Shown in pieces: positions 51,507-64,000 of a DNA stretch of 64,000 nt. The notes below the pieces were generated by a model. That model had not been told where the DNA came from. It was given only the letters and a program-made list of their open reading frames with translations, and searched no databases. Both the position numbers and the translations under genes were made by a program. Each line of letters opens with the position of its first letter. The stretch's first letter is position 1. The stretch is taken from contig BSYQ01000004.1 in NCBI GenBank assembly GCA_030272585.1, forward strand, positions 7,006,001 to 7,070,000, written 5' to 3'. This DNA is from Bryopsis sp. KO-2023. Taxonomy: Eukaryota; Chlorophyta; Ulvophyceae; Bryopsidales; Bryopsidaceae.

Positions 51507-54134
51507 TTAGCTGGACAGCATGGCGGTGACTTTATCGACAGTGTAAAGCATGGCTGCGTTGGCAGGGACCGCCCTCATTAGACAAGGGGTGAAACCCCTG
51601 TAAAAGCGTTTGAACCCTCCATCCGCCCACAATTTCTGCATTAAAAAACCAAGGGATAAAAAATCAATTCAGATATAATCAACAGCAATAAAAATAAATA
51701 ATATTATTGCAGAAATTTTCGAATGGGCAAACAGCCTGTTGAAACGTTTCAAAAAAATTTGTTTTTTTCCAAGCTTGATGAGATAAAAATAGCTCATGAG
51801 GCTTGGAATAAAAAAAAATATATATACATTATTATTATTTATTCGAAAGGGGGAGGGGGAAAAGCCGGACCTTTGTGGTGGTGACCATGTCTGGGTATGT
51901 CCTTTCAGCTTTCACAATGGTGTCGGCGGCCATTGCAGATTTCACCACATCCACAGGGAAAATCAACACCCAGTACAAAAGTCCTCCGAAACCAGCGGCT
52001 GCCATGACAGTCAAGCCTGGCAAGTCGGCAACCTTGCAGTCGTATTTCTTGGCTGCGCTCTCTTTTAACACTTGGAAAGTTCCCAAAAAGGCTGCATTCG
52101 CGGGAGTGTTACGAACAATCGTCGGCCCCAATGCCTACGAAACAGAACAAAAAGATGGAAATATTAAAGAGGAAAAAAGAGGGGGGGGGAATTCATTTTA
52201 AGAGTTTGGAAAAGGATAACCGGAATGATCATGGTAAAAACACGATAAAGCCCATTAACACCTACTCCCACAAAAAAAACTTTTCAATTCTTTAAATAAT
52301 GCATGTGGAAAAAAATTATCAATGCACCAGTGAAAGGCTTGCAATTTTTTCTTTCACATAGGTTGGGTGACTAATTTTGGTGTCACTAAAATCTTGATTA
52401 TCATGACTCATAATATCACCCTTTTTCCAAAAAATATACCTGGAATGGACCTCTGATCCCATTTTGTCGAATGGTCGCTTTCACACATTCTCCAACAGTA
52501 GTGTATGGGGCTGGAGAAAAAACAAAAAAACAATGAAATCACCATCCCAAATTTTCACCAACAAAAAAAACAACAATCATTTTAATTCCTAATGGTGCAA
52601 AGTTGCTGCATGGGAAAAAAAAAAGGAAAAACGCTAATCAATAACTGAAGAATAACAGCAATGCATTGGGAGGGTGTGTGTTACGTTTGTAGTTGGGGTC
52701 TGCCTTGGCTCGAATGATTTGAACTTGCAATTGCGATTTGTAGAAATCGATGGGACCCTCCGTGAAGGCTGCTGCAAATCCAGTCATCATTCCAGCTTTG
52801 TAGAAATCAGCCACCGATAATTCCCTGGGGGTTCCGTCCCAGTTGGTGGCCAGCCATCTTTTGCTGCCTCCAAAAGCTCCAAACAGGGTTGCTCGGAAAA
52901 ACATTTGACCAGCCAAAGGAGAGGTGACTCCCTAAACAGCAGCAATCGATTTTGGTGAATCTATTGGGGGGAAAACATATATTCAGAACTTAGGTGGATC
53001 TGTCCTCTGGTAGTGGGAAAAGAAGAAAAATCTGGTAACCGTCAAGCTTTATTTTCTGCTACATATTTTTACTTGCACAGTGGGGGTTCTGTAACATTTT
53101 TTCGTGCAGTTTTTTTAAAGCAACACAAGCCTTTGATCCTTGTACATTAGGTAGATATTAAAAAATATGTTTATTGTTATCAGGGGTGCTAAAAGGGCTT
53201 GGAGTTAATAAAAGCGTTTCAATCTGGCCTGGATTTCTCCGTTCAGTGCTGGACTTGTGCCAAAAACTTCACCAACTCTCTTAAAAAAAAGAATTGCAGG
53301 AATGACACTCCAGTCTTGTTGGAAACACACCACAAAAAAAAAAATTGAATAATTTTACTTCCCAAAAGAGTATTGAACATGTATATACATTGTGATCTAT
53401 ACCTTGTACAAGCCGGCCGGACCCTCCCATTTGATAGTTTTCTTCAGACAATCCAGAACGCCATCTGTGCACGCCCAATCATAAAACTCCCTCAAGTTTT
53501 TCCAGATTTTTCAGAAAAAGAACTTCACCAGCTAAATGAGTAAATTCTGGGTAGGATCAAAAAGTAACACATTAAAGGATCCTTTTTATTGGAGAAGCGG
53601 AGCATTATTAATTAATGTATTCGCTTGTTTATTTATTTATTTATTTGTTTGTAATTATTACTATTTTTTAATTTTAATTTATGGGGTCTTTCATTGTAAG
53701 GAAAAGAGCTGTCTTTCTCAACTCTGATTTTTTTTTTTGCAGTGAAAAAAAGTTCATGAAAACAAAACAAAACAAAATAAATTATAGCTCACCGTAAATA
53801 GGAGGGTTGGTTGGTTGAGTTTGGAGTCGGACTTTCAAGGTATCGAAAGGATGCCCCACGAGCGTCACGGCGATTCCACCTGGAAAAAGAACAGATAGAA
53901 AGCAATCACTACAGGGCACATAAGGAAAGCGAACCGCACTCCCCAGGAAAAGATCCGTCCTGGGGAACGCTACGCAATCCGGATTCTCCAGGATTATCCA
54001 GGTTTTTTCGACGTACAAAAAACACAGGTGGGAAAAAAAAAGCGACACACACACACACCGGCAGTCCCTGCGAAAACATCTCGTCCAACTTTGACGAGTG
54101 GCGAGACAGGCTTTGGACCGTCCGTTCCCGACAT
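51507..54134 (-). CDS. Mitochondrial carrier (SLC25), carnitine/acylcarnitine-ornithine branch
   Basis: Seven exons, 54134-54059, 53879-53793, 53464-53403, 52931-52685, 52510-52440, 52134-51871 and 51635-51507 (76, 87, 62, 247, 71, 264, 129 nt), give exactly 311 residues. Three carrier repeats are visible. Signatures are HPFDTLKVRLQTQ in repeat 1, EGPIDFYKSQLQVQI in repeat 2 and FPVDVVKSAMAAD in repeat 3. Each is followed by the G-x-GLYKG-like loop (WEGPAGLYKGVTSPL; NGIRGPFQALGPTIVRNTPA; GFKRFYRGFTPCLMRAVPAN). This places it in the inner mitochondrial membrane. The RNTPANAAFLGTFQ and RAVPANAA contacts fit the carnitine/basic amino-acid carrier branch; the substrate is inferred only. The start ATG at 54134 precedes a short soluble leader and VGRDVFAGTAGG. 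Confidence 0.92.
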
Positions 54135-57100
54135 CGCGTGATCCGCAGAAGAAAGGCGTGGGTAGGCGTTTGTTTCTTTCCTTTCTTCAACAGCGGGCTA
54201 AAAAGAATAAGAATATGAAGATATCGACAAGGAACGTTGAGGTGGGGAAAAACACCTCTGGGTTGCGATAGGTGACATTTATCCCTGTGGTGGTAGAATT
54301 TCTGGCATTGTCAGACGTGGTGATCTTGTGCAAAAGCGGTGTGGAAACGGCGATCCTCTCGTTTTTCACTCAAGGTCAAGTTTCTTTCTGAGTTCAGTCG
54401 CCTCTCACAACAAAGGTTGCACACAGCGTCATTCCATCAAAGCAGCAGCTCCACAATTTTATCTGGTGCACAATTTCCTAGCATCCCCCAAACGGAATCT
54501 CTCCTTGCTACACTAGCAAGAATTCGCGCTCGAAAGGGCCAGGTCTCGATTATTTCCCCAGCAAAATGAACCTAAGTACATACAGGACAAAGTTCTACCT
54601 GGCACCAAATGATGTGTCGTCTGGAACATCCATGTAATGGATGTTCAGACAGGTTAAAGGAGGCTGATGAGCCAGATGAGGGAGGCTGAGTAAGCTGTTG
54701 TGAATTGCAGGAAACAAAACCAGTTCTGGAACCAAGAGGAGTTAGTCTTTTTTTCGACAAGAGCCTTGTCGTTTTCAACACCCGGCCCTCCCTCCCGGGT
54801 GAGAGTAGAAGGAAGGAAAGAGTTCTTGGAGAAAAAAGAGGTGCTAAGGCGTGGTGATACCAGTTTAGGAACGAGTGGTTTTTTCAGAGTAGCTCAGAAA
54901 TGAAGTGGGATTTGCAGTGGACAGGATTGGGACTTTGTAATTTTCTTGAGCAGTAAAAGTGCAAGGAGTGGGAAGTCCACTGGACATGCTATTGAAATGT
55001 ACTGAAAGAATAAAGTAAAGCACAACCTGGCAAGCCAGACGAACTGGTGGATGGCCTAGTTTAAGTTGTGAGAAGGTCCTCTGTCGATTTCCGACAAGAT
55101 GCATTTCCACTGAAGTCCTGATTCTAGAAAAAAAATCTAAAAAATCTTTTGAATTTTATTTTATTTCAGAATTTTTGAAATCAAATTCTGTTGATTTCAC
55201 ATTTTTGCAGTAAGAAGTATTGTGGCAGTTATAATGTGTTGATTAACGAGCTGTGAGAAAAGGTGGGAAACTAAGATGTGAGAAAAAAGAGAATTGATGG
55301 GGGAGATTGTATTTATTTCTGGCTATTTAGCGGACGATAAGCAAGCAAAGTGTCATAACAAACATTCATGGGAAGTGGTGTTCTGTGCGTGTGTTTTGTT
55401 GGAAACAAAGAATTTATTTGTGACAGAGATCGTCACAAATTGTTCATTTCTTGTTGTGATTAGATGTTGTGTTGCGACTTGGAATTCTGGGATGTTCCTC
55501 AGTAAACTTCGGGTTTTCCTCAAAGAGTTGGATTTAGTAATGTGTTTTCTTGTAAGGAATTGCAAGAAATCCGATTTGGATCCTCCAGTCTGGTTAACCC
55601 AGCCCAAAATGTGTGTGTGTTTGAATGTTGCTTCAATTTTTACGCTACTTCTTGTACAACCAGCCAAGACAACCATCCAGAGGAGAATATCTGGAGGCTG
55701 AAAAATGTGAAATGTGTGGACATGAAAATAAAATGAAGCCCCGTATGAATATGATATTTTTAAAACACATCCATCCTCTAACAGCTTTCCCCAGTCTTTC
55801 TTTTTTCCCTACAGGAAGGATTCCTGCCACCCCTCCTCCTCCTCCTAAGAAATTTACAGAAAATCCAGAAATATCTTTTTTTCTTAAGTTTGGAATCACT
55901 CTGAAAAAAAAGGTCGATTTCCAGTCTGATTTTCATATGAAATTTCTTTCTCATCCTTTCTTCCCCGCAAATCCTCTGCTATTTTTCCTTCTTTCTTGTG
56001 CTTTGCAGTTCCACCTATTCCCCCCCCCCAAAAAAAAGGGTCTTTCCCTGTAACAACAAGAGTAGGAAAAGCCCCCCTCCACAAAAAAAAGGAATAAACA
56101 AAGCTGGTATGGAGCTGTTTCGAAGAACAGATAATGAACAAAAAAAAGAAGAATTCCAACCCCCCATTTTTTTGTTTTCGAATATCGACACATATTTGAT
56201 GACCCATAGTTGTTGTTGCTCCCTTGTTTGTTTTGCCCAAATCCCCCCTACCAAAAAACGGCTTTTCAAAAAAAAAAAAAGCCTCAAAATACAGAACTGA
56301 CAAAATACTCTTCTTCGTCGAGGGAACTCGACATATTTGCTGTACATCCACGCACGCAAAATATTATGTTTTTTTTTTAAATCCTTTTTTGAACACAAGA
56401 AAAGGAGGGTTTGTTTTTCTTCACATGAAAAACGCTTCTGCTCCTATTCATGTTTTACCTTCCCTCTCCCCCCCCCAAAAAAAACAAAACAAAAACATGA
56501 ATATATGCAATGCGTGTTTTCATCATAACACTTTATCCCCACCAAAATGAAAGTGGTGTATCTTTCAACCCTCTCGACAAAATCATGACCACAGCAATCT
56601 TTTTTAATTTTTTTTCCAAAAATAAAAAACCACCAACACAAAAACACAAGAGTGCGAATAATAACACTTTGAAAGATGTTATCCTTATCCCACGGATATG
56701 CCCGAGCATTTCATAATCCTTCCCCCACTTCCTTTTTTCCTCGAAAAAATAAAAGTGGCTACTTTTCAAAATTATGAGAACCTTGCACCTACTAACACCC
56801 CAAATCACTCACTGGAAAGTTTTTTTCAATTTGAAATCCCCCTTTTTCCCCTAGAAAACCATTGCTGGATTCCTCTCTTCGACCTCATTCGAAAATTCTG
56901 GCGTAAAAAAGATAATAGTTCAGTTTTTGGTATATAACCCCTTCACCCCAACCACCCATCAAAATCGAATCAAAATATTTTTTTCGAAACACTCGACCAA
57001 AAACAGAGCACTTCAACAACCCCACAACCCCTCTCTTTTTCCTTTTTTTCCGTGGCTTCGAAAATTCCCTCTCTTTTCATCTTTTCTTCTTTAAGTATTT

Positions 57101-60100
57101 TTCCCCTCTTATCTTTTTCCCTCTTTTCATCTTACCTCAGCCCTTCTTTTTCTTTTTTCATCAAAATCATATTTTTTTCTTTTTCTTCCTTTCGTCATTT
57201 TCTTGTATCACTTGAGTTGTGAAATTTTATGCAAGACATTCCTTTCCTTTTTGATACAAGGGAGAAACTTTTTTTTTTTTTGTTCTCAACCCTTTATGAA
57301 AATCCCCGAATGAAAATAAACCATATTGCACAAAAGCTGAAGATTTCCCCCCAAAATCATTTATTTAAAGGGGGAAAAACTGCTTCTCTCTCCAATTTGC
57401 TCACTTTTTTTTCTGTTTTTTTTTTCATCCTTCCCTTGAATTTGAGACATCAATCTATACCTCACTCTTTTTTTTTCCCTTCTCACATCCCTGAAAAGAA
57501 AAAAAACAATCCCACCTATCCAATCCTAAATAACAGTCCTTTTCAATGTTGTTTACCACGATCCTATCACTCATCATTGAATTGCATAGATACAGAATTT
57601 TGTTCAAATATATATATAGGCAAAATATATATGTATATCTTATTTCTTTTTTTATGTGCAAGTATACATAAGGAGAGACGGAATTTTCGGGAAAAAGGCA
57701 GGGGAAAAAAAAAACTTAAAACCTAGAAAAATTACAATAAAATCCTCGATCACATCGATAATTCAGTAGATCATTTTTACTTCCCTTCCCTCTTTTTTCC
57801 GACCCTCGCACCATTGTTGTGTTTTGGTATTTATACATACAAACATATATAGATATATAATTTTCCCAGGAATTTTAACACCTTTTCATACCATTTTTTT
57901 TCCTTTTTCAGTCCCAAAACAAAAGCAAACTTCAAAGGAAAAAAACTACCCAAACCCATCCACCGAACGTTCCTTTGCCGGTAATTTTCTTTTCTTCTGA
58001 AAAAAAAAGGCCCCCCCCTCCAAAAAAAAAACCCACTCAAAAAGATGGGCAAGAGAAATTTGCGAAAAAGTGGCGATTTTCCCCTCCCCAAAATGGAAAA
58101 AAAAAAAAAAACACAGAAAAGGAAAAGAAAAGGCCACATAAATTTGACGGCTTGTGTATGAATGCCATGCCAATCTCCACCTTGAGATTTGTTTTTCCAC
58201 CCTTTCTTTTTTCCACCTTTTTTTTCTTCCCCCCGAAACCTCGACTTACAGTAATACTCGAGTATTACTCTTTCCCCCTCCCATGAATGAAGCTTTCTTT
58301 GCCATTGTTTTACGTCCCCCACTCCTCTTCTCGTCTCCCCCCCCCCCCCAGCAACCTTTGTTTCGTTCTATTGAACCATTGAAAGCCCCTCCAGCTTTTC
58401 CCTTGGTTGCAACGAATATAAAAAGAAAAAAAAAAACCCTCCCCCCCCCCCCCAAAAAAAAAGCATTTCGCACTAGCAAATGTAAAAACACATCTGTGTA
58501 TTACAAAAATTGCTTCCATTTCTTTCATGTACTTTTCCCCTCCTGAAGAAGAAAAATAACGAGTTTTTCCCCCCCCCTGAATAAGAAAAAATATTTTTTG
58601 AAAAAGCATTGACTTTTTTTCTTCTTCTTTTTCTTTTTCATTTTCTGGCAGTGGGAATAAAAACCCACCGCATGCTGTACTGAATACAAATGTAGATTCA
58701 AGTGCAAGGAAAATGAAAAAAAAAAAAACCAAAACAACCACCAAGACGAAGAAGATATCAAGAATCTCCCCAAAAAAAAAGAGAAAAATGAAAGACAATG
58801 CTCAAGGTGGAGGTAACGAGACAAGCCAACTCAATTTTTTTCATTTATTTGATTGGAGACATGAAACTCTTGGCATTTTGATGGGGAGTGCTTTTCCCAC
58901 CCATAATCCCCCCCCCCAATTTTTCCCCCCGAATTCAAGAGCTCAAAAAGTTTTGTTTTTTTTTCAACCCTTTTGGGTATCTCCACAAAGTTGTCCAGAA
59001 ACTCGTCCAGGAATCTACCAGCAACTGTCAAGAGATATTTTTTTTTCTTCTTTTTTTTTGAACACCCGAAACTCGCCAGAATCTCCGTAGAAAACTGACC
59101 AAAACGAAAAACCCAAACATTTTCCCCCATTCGGTTTCATCATCGTCACATCAAAACATTTTATCAAAACATTTTTTCAAAACACTACATTTTCTCTCTG
59201 CTTTTCCGTTTTCTGCAACGAAAAACTGCATTCCCCAATTCATAAATTATTTCTTCGAACGGTCGATATGCACGCAGCCCAAATATATTCCCCAAATTCC
59301 TGTGATATAGTCTTGAATTGTTTAATTCTTTTTTTGTCATTGTTTTTCTTTTTTGGGGAGGGGGAAAAGGGAGGCAGTGTTTCCTAGCAACTTCCCCGCT
59401 TGGTTCTCATTCTTTTCTCACTTTTTTTTCACTCTTTTGAAACTGAAATAAGTAGTCATCAAACAAAAGAGAGAAAAAAAAAAAAAGAAAGAAAGGAGAA
59501 CAGAATTCCCCTCCCCCCAACCCCCCCAAAAAAAGGAAAAAGGAAGAACCACCTCTCCCTTTTGTTTAGCTGAATTCCACGGATCATTGAAACCCTCATA
59601 GCATTTGACAAATTGAAAAAGCATGACTAACCTGCCAAAATCAATCCGACAAAAGATAAATATCCACCAAACTGTAGGTCTCCGTTGATAAAGACATATA
59701 AACAGTTAACCTAAATTCTGCAATGCCGTAAAACCCAACTCTCAATTTTCCCCCCAAACCAAGTCTCTTTCGAATATCTTCCCCCCCCCTCAATTCAGCT
59801 CAAACGGGAGCCCTGGGAATTTCCCATCCATTTCCCTGTCCATTTTTCTTTACTTTCACAAAACTTTTTTTTTCGATTTTCTCTTTTGATCCATTTTTGC
59901 ATTGTTTGTCAATTTGCTTTTTTTCTTTTTCAGGTATTCCCCCCTCTCATAACCCTCGACCATCCGAAAAAAATAACACATATATATGATATGTTGGGGA
60001 GAAATTAAAAAAAAAAACAAATCTGAGTAAGAGGGAAAGAGAAAAAAAAAACAAGAAAAAGAAACACACACACACACAACACAATCACCAAAAAAAAGGC

Positions 60101-62440
60101 ACACTTTCTCTTTGTTTTGTTTTCTTTTTTTTTATATAAAAATGTGTGCGTGTGTGCATTTTGTCATATTTGATAAATTTTTTGTTTTGTTTTTTTGTCG
60201 TCAACTCCTTGCCAAAAAGCCCATTCTTTCTGTGTTTTCTTTTTTCTTTTCTTTTCTCCACTTAATATATTTCAACACCCTGTTGTTGTTTTGTTTCCCA
60301 GCAGCACGAGGGCAAAATATTCCCTCGAAAATGATAAAAGTCTCCACCCCCCCTCCCCTTTCCCCCCTAAAATATATATATATTAAAAAAAAAAAGCATG
60401 CACACAGAAACCTGCCAGAATCACGGTTTCTGGCAATCCAGAAAAAAAAATACATATATAAATTTCCGGCAAAGTAACTGTCCTGCCCCAGTACCCCGCA
60501 TTTTGAAACACGAGAATTTTTCACCCCTACTTTTCTCAAAGAACTGGCCTCTGTTTGTTTCTCTTTTCTTTCTGATCTTTGATACATATTCCTTTTTTTT
60601 TTCCCTTTCCTTTTCCGTATTTGTTGAAAATGCAAACCATTGCCAAAGTGCTTTTAACACACCCACCCTTCCCTACTCCCATTCTCCTCCTTTCTGTTTG
60701 TTTTTTTTCCCTTACCAATTTTTCCTCTCACTCTCGCAATTCCAATGAAGCATATGAACCACTTTTTGTTTTCCCGATCCACTCTCCCCTCAAACCCCTT
60801 TCCCAAAAGGAAAATTAAAAAAAAATGAAACTTTTTGCATGTCTTTTCACCCACCCAACCCCACCCCACCCTTTCCTGTCACTCTTTTTTTCACCAAACC
60901 CTGAATGAAGCCACTGCCACGCACCGAATTGAAAAAAAAAAACCAAATAAAAAAAAAAACACCCAAAAAAGCATGCCAGAAAAAAACCTTTTTTTTGTCA
61001 CTTTTTTTTTTCGAAAAATTTTCAACATTTTTTTTTTGTTTCTCTCACTCTTTAAAATCTTTTTTTTTATCCTTTTCCTGATGCATCTTTGTTCCTTTTT
61101 CTGATCTGTTCTGATTTCTGGCATTCTGAAACCTCAAATTTGAAGCAGTGTAAAATTTCAACCAACAAAAAAAAAAATAGAAAAAAAAACACCCAAATAA
61201 CGCAGTCGGTCAATTTCCCAAACTGATGCACACCCCACTCTGTCTTTGTTCCTTTTTCATTTTTTTCCTTTCTTTTTTTCTTTTTTCATCTTTTCAGTTC
61301 ATAAGCATCAAATATATATATATATATATAGAAATATATAACATACACCCCAAGGAATCCCAAGCCAACAACGTGGAGGGAGGGGGGAGGGGGAAAATTA
61401 CAAAAAGGGGTTTTTGATGGGGGGGAGGTTCCTCTTTTTTCTTTTTTCTAAAAATTCGAAATTCCCTCCATCCCCCTAACATTCCTTTTCTTTGATTTGC
61501 TTGAATTCTTTTGACTGTCACGGAAGGGCAATTCCCCCAAAAAACCCCACAGTCCATTATGTATAAATTGATCTCTTTTCTGTTCTTTCACCCTCACTTA
61601 TAGCCCATTGAAAGAGAACATCAAATGGGCAAAAAAACACACACACACGCCCTCCTCCTCCCCCCAAAAAACCAACTCGGGACCAAAAAAAAAAAAAACA
61701 ACGAATACCATTCAAGAACTTTCTTCCTTAAGAACCTTGCCCATCTTTCCCCCCTTTCCCCCAAATTCCTTTCCCACTCACTCTCTCACTCTTTTCAGAT
61801 TCTTCATTTTCCCCCTTCCCCCCTCTCTTGACTGGCATAAATCCAAAACACCTCACACATTCGAAACGAACGAGCAAATTTTCCCCCCAGCCAGTAAATG
61901 AAACATAAAGCGACCACCCATAAATCCAAAACACCTCACACATTCGAAACGAACGAGCAAATTTTCCCCCCAGCCAGTAAATGAAACATAAAGCGACCAC
62001 CCATAAATCCACAACATCAACCACCCACCAAAAAAGCCCCAATCAACAAACAAACAAAACAAAAAAACGCTGCACACCCTGGTTTCCTTGTCTTTTTTTA
62101 TCTTTATCTTTTTTTGTTCGTTGCTTTTTTCCCACTCAAAAGCCAAAATCACATGCTTGCAATTAAAAACAGCCAAGCAGCAAAATTTTTCTGAGGCGGC
62201 AGGGGGGAATAAAAGCAAAAAAAACAAAGGGACTTTCAGCTCTCTTTTTTCTCTCTCTCTTTCTCTCACTCTTTTCTTTCGACGAGTATTGCTGCCCCTC
62301 CTTTATATATATATACACATATATAGCAGTTTTAAAAAGCAACATCCAAACAACTTAGGCATTGACACGCATCAAAAAGGCGAAATGCCTTTCCATTAAC
62401 CCCCCCAACTTCAAAGTCCCCTTTTTTTGGTTTTCGAGAG
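54135..62440. other. 8.3-kb interval without a supportable gene
   Basis: Between the carrier promoter and the CCCH gene stop. From about 55.1 kb it is a mosaic of poly-A, poly-T, poly-C and pyrimidine-rich blocks, with AT microsatellites (for example 61312-61331) and a tandem duplication near 61836. ORFs encode low-complexity K/F-rich strings. The strand bias toward C and T on plus (G and A on the CCCH sense strand) could mean a very long 3' UTR or intron of the CCCH gene. A 135-codon plus ORF at 55294 has no domain. Confidence 0.5.
61836..62010. repeat. 83-bp tandem duplication
   Basis: cataaatccaaaacacctca starts at 61836 and again at 61919. The copies appear identical, and a partial third copy (cataaatccacaacatc) follows. 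It lies in the gene-free interval. Confidence 0.9.
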
Positions 62441-63951
62441 TCACTGCCCCTCCATTCCGAGAACCCCTGGGAAAATGCAAGAGCTTGCGGTGGGCAAAGG
62501 GACCGCTCCCCAAGTGCTGCGCCCACCACCAAAATCAGCAGAAAACGAGCTATTCAATGGACCATCCCAAGCGTCAAGCTGGGGGACCTGAATTTGAGGC
62601 TGAGCAATTTCCCAACACGGCGTCAACCGAGTCTGACCCACCATGTCGTACACCGAGGAACCGGTAACAAACGGTGAGCTCAAATTTTGCTGGTGTTGTT
62701 GGTCTGCTCCGATGCCTCCATTATTGACGAACCCAGTCTGACTGAAGTCCGTATGAATGCCAAACGTGCTCGCAGGAACTCCAGTGATCTGCTGTGTGGC
62801 CCCATCGAGGGGGTTCCTCGGCGAAAGGTGCGTTGAGCGAGCAGAGTTTAAGGCCCAATTGGGATGGGCTGGGGTGGACCCCCGGGACATCAACAGTCCT
62901 TGAAGCATGGCAGCATCTCGTTCCTCGGCCAACCCCTGCGGTCCCAGACCGTTGTTCGAGCCAAGACACTGCAAAGCCTCGTAAGTCATTCCCACCACAG
63001 GGGCACTCTGCCGCCTAAAAAGGAATTCACTCATCTGAGCTGCATTATCTTTGGTGGCAATGCTGGACGTGGTGGCCGGTCCCCAGGCAACCCCACCCCC
63101 AGCAGAGTCCATCATTTCATCGGACATGCCCCCCATTGCACTGGCATGGGTGCTCGTAGGCGAGGCCGAACCATAGCTACGAATAGAAGGACAAGAAGCA
63201 CCTGGACCCTGCATCGATCCAGGGGAGCCTCGCCCCACAACTGACCCCGAACTCTGTAACTTCACAGCATTTGCCAGGAGGGTCTGAATTTGCATCGAGG
63301 CCAATTTCTCGTTGACGGGCATACGCGCCCTCATGGAGGAGCTTCTCAAATGTTCTCCGGGGGCGACTTGTCGAGGGGTCCCAGATGTCTGACTCGGGCT
63401 CGAGAAGGAGCTTGTGAAACTGTGAGACTTGGTGAAAGTGCGACTGCTGTTGAAACTGTTTGATTTGAACGAGTGCCGGGAAAGCAAGGAGCCCATCAAA
63501 CTGTCTACAGAGTCACCCTCGCCGTCACCATCGTCACTGTTTACGCCCTCATCCATCATGAGACAATGCATGTGGGGGTTATCCCCGCCCATTCCAACCT
63601 GCACACCATTCAAAATCAGCTCTTCTCGACGACAACACACAGCATGTGAGGCCCTGCTGTCAACCCCAGTTCGAATCAATCCAAAAATGAAAGCTCCAGT
63701 CTGAATCGGTCCAATCCAAACTGAAATCGGTCACAGGGGCATTTGCCTGGATGAATTATGGTTTAAAAGGAAAATCACATACCTTTTGTTGGACGGGGTG
63801 CTCGTGTGGATCCTCCATAGTGGTGGGCAACATTGGAGAGCCTTCTTTTTCAGTCTGGGAACTTGTGGTTCTTTGCTCCTCGGCCCCATGGTAAAAGAAG
63901 CACAGCGCTCGCCCACACTCTCCACTCTTGTTACAGGCCACGGTGCGATAC
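62441..63951 (-). CDS. CCCH zinc-finger protein of plant RR-TZF type, 5' end missing
   Basis: Two exons are visible, 63951-63783 and 63700-62441, joined in phase 0; further 5' exons lie past the right edge of the window. The upstream exon encodes YRTVACNKSGECGRALCFFY followed by HGAEEQR, i.e. C-x5-C-x4-C-x3-H with the CFF-x-H-x2-E signature of the second finger of plant RR-type tandem zinc-finger proteins. The last 420 codons are low-complexity Ser/Asn/Gly-rich with short conserved-looking patches (SSSMRARMPVNEKLASMQIQ). Such proteins bind AU-rich RNA and control mRNA decay or stress responses; that role is inferred. The stop TGA is at 62441. Confidence 0.8.
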
Positions 63952-64000
63952 CTATGCAACAAGGAAAATCACCCCATCCGTAAGAGAAAACAACAGCAGC
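63952..64000 (-). other. Intron of the CCCH gene at the window edge
   Basis: The acceptor TTGCATAG at 63952 ends an intron that runs out of the window. The missing first CCCH finger and start codon must lie beyond. Confidence 0.6.

Noticed and set aside
55294..55701. 135-codon plus-strand ORF
   Set aside because: No domain, no splice partner and random-looking composition in AT-rich DNA.

Overview
The window looks like nuclear DNA of a photosynthetic eukaryote, most likely an alga of the green lineage. Supporting signs are a plastid-type Rieske oxygenase of the pheophorbide a oxygenase/PTC52/TIC55 family with a transit-like N-terminus, a plant-style CCCH finger, a proline-rich cell-wall-type protein and a secreted protein with Cys-rich WVWC/ECWLK modules. 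Genes are split by many GT-AG introns, and introns and intergenic DNA are full of A/T, C and G homopolymer runs. The species cannot be named from the sequence alone.

Layout. 1-2697: a BTB/POZ plus glycine-rich protein gene whose 3' end is split by a non-autonomous hAT-like element (1482-2628, 8-bp target duplication). 3172-16386: one hAT transposon (8-bp target duplication) holding, from left to right, a smaller hAT-like MITE (3250-3714), the transposase gene, a complete Ty3/gypsy chromovirus inserted inside the transposase ORF (6586-12794, 5-bp target duplication), a 99-bp tandem array and a second, convergent three-exon gene of unknown function. 17169-20769: a coiled-coil protein gene (-). 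21611-22003: a secreted H-type-lectin-like protein (+). 22751-23800: an F-box/WD40 protein (-). 26691-30120: a beta-helix-like receptor kinase (-). 31354-32620: a secreted Ala-rich protein (+). 33648-35423: a secreted Cys-rich/Pro-rich protein (-). 36533-38197: a secreted two-module apple-like protein (-). 39112-41532: the PAO/PTC52-like gene (-). 41843-47073: a second, very young Ty3/gypsy element. 47596-50606: PIG-U (-). 51507-54134: a mitochondrial carrier (-). 54135-62440: a long stretch with no gene I can support. 62441 to the right end: a CCCH-finger protein (-), incomplete at its 5' end.

How things fit. Between about 26 and 38 kb four consecutive genes encode secreted or surface proteins (receptor kinase, Ala-rich, Pro-rich, apple-like), which may reflect a cell-wall or matrix theme. 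The most striking content is in the mobile elements: four nested or independent insertions with intact target duplications, two LTR elements that both place a canonical -1 slippery heptamer directly against the gag stop codon, a 2A-like motif near the start of one gag, a gag start codon formed at the LTR/PBS junction, and a hAT element carrying a spliced second gene. All exon structures are hand-deduced from ORFs, GT/AG sites and phase agreement. Coordinates may be off by a base in places.
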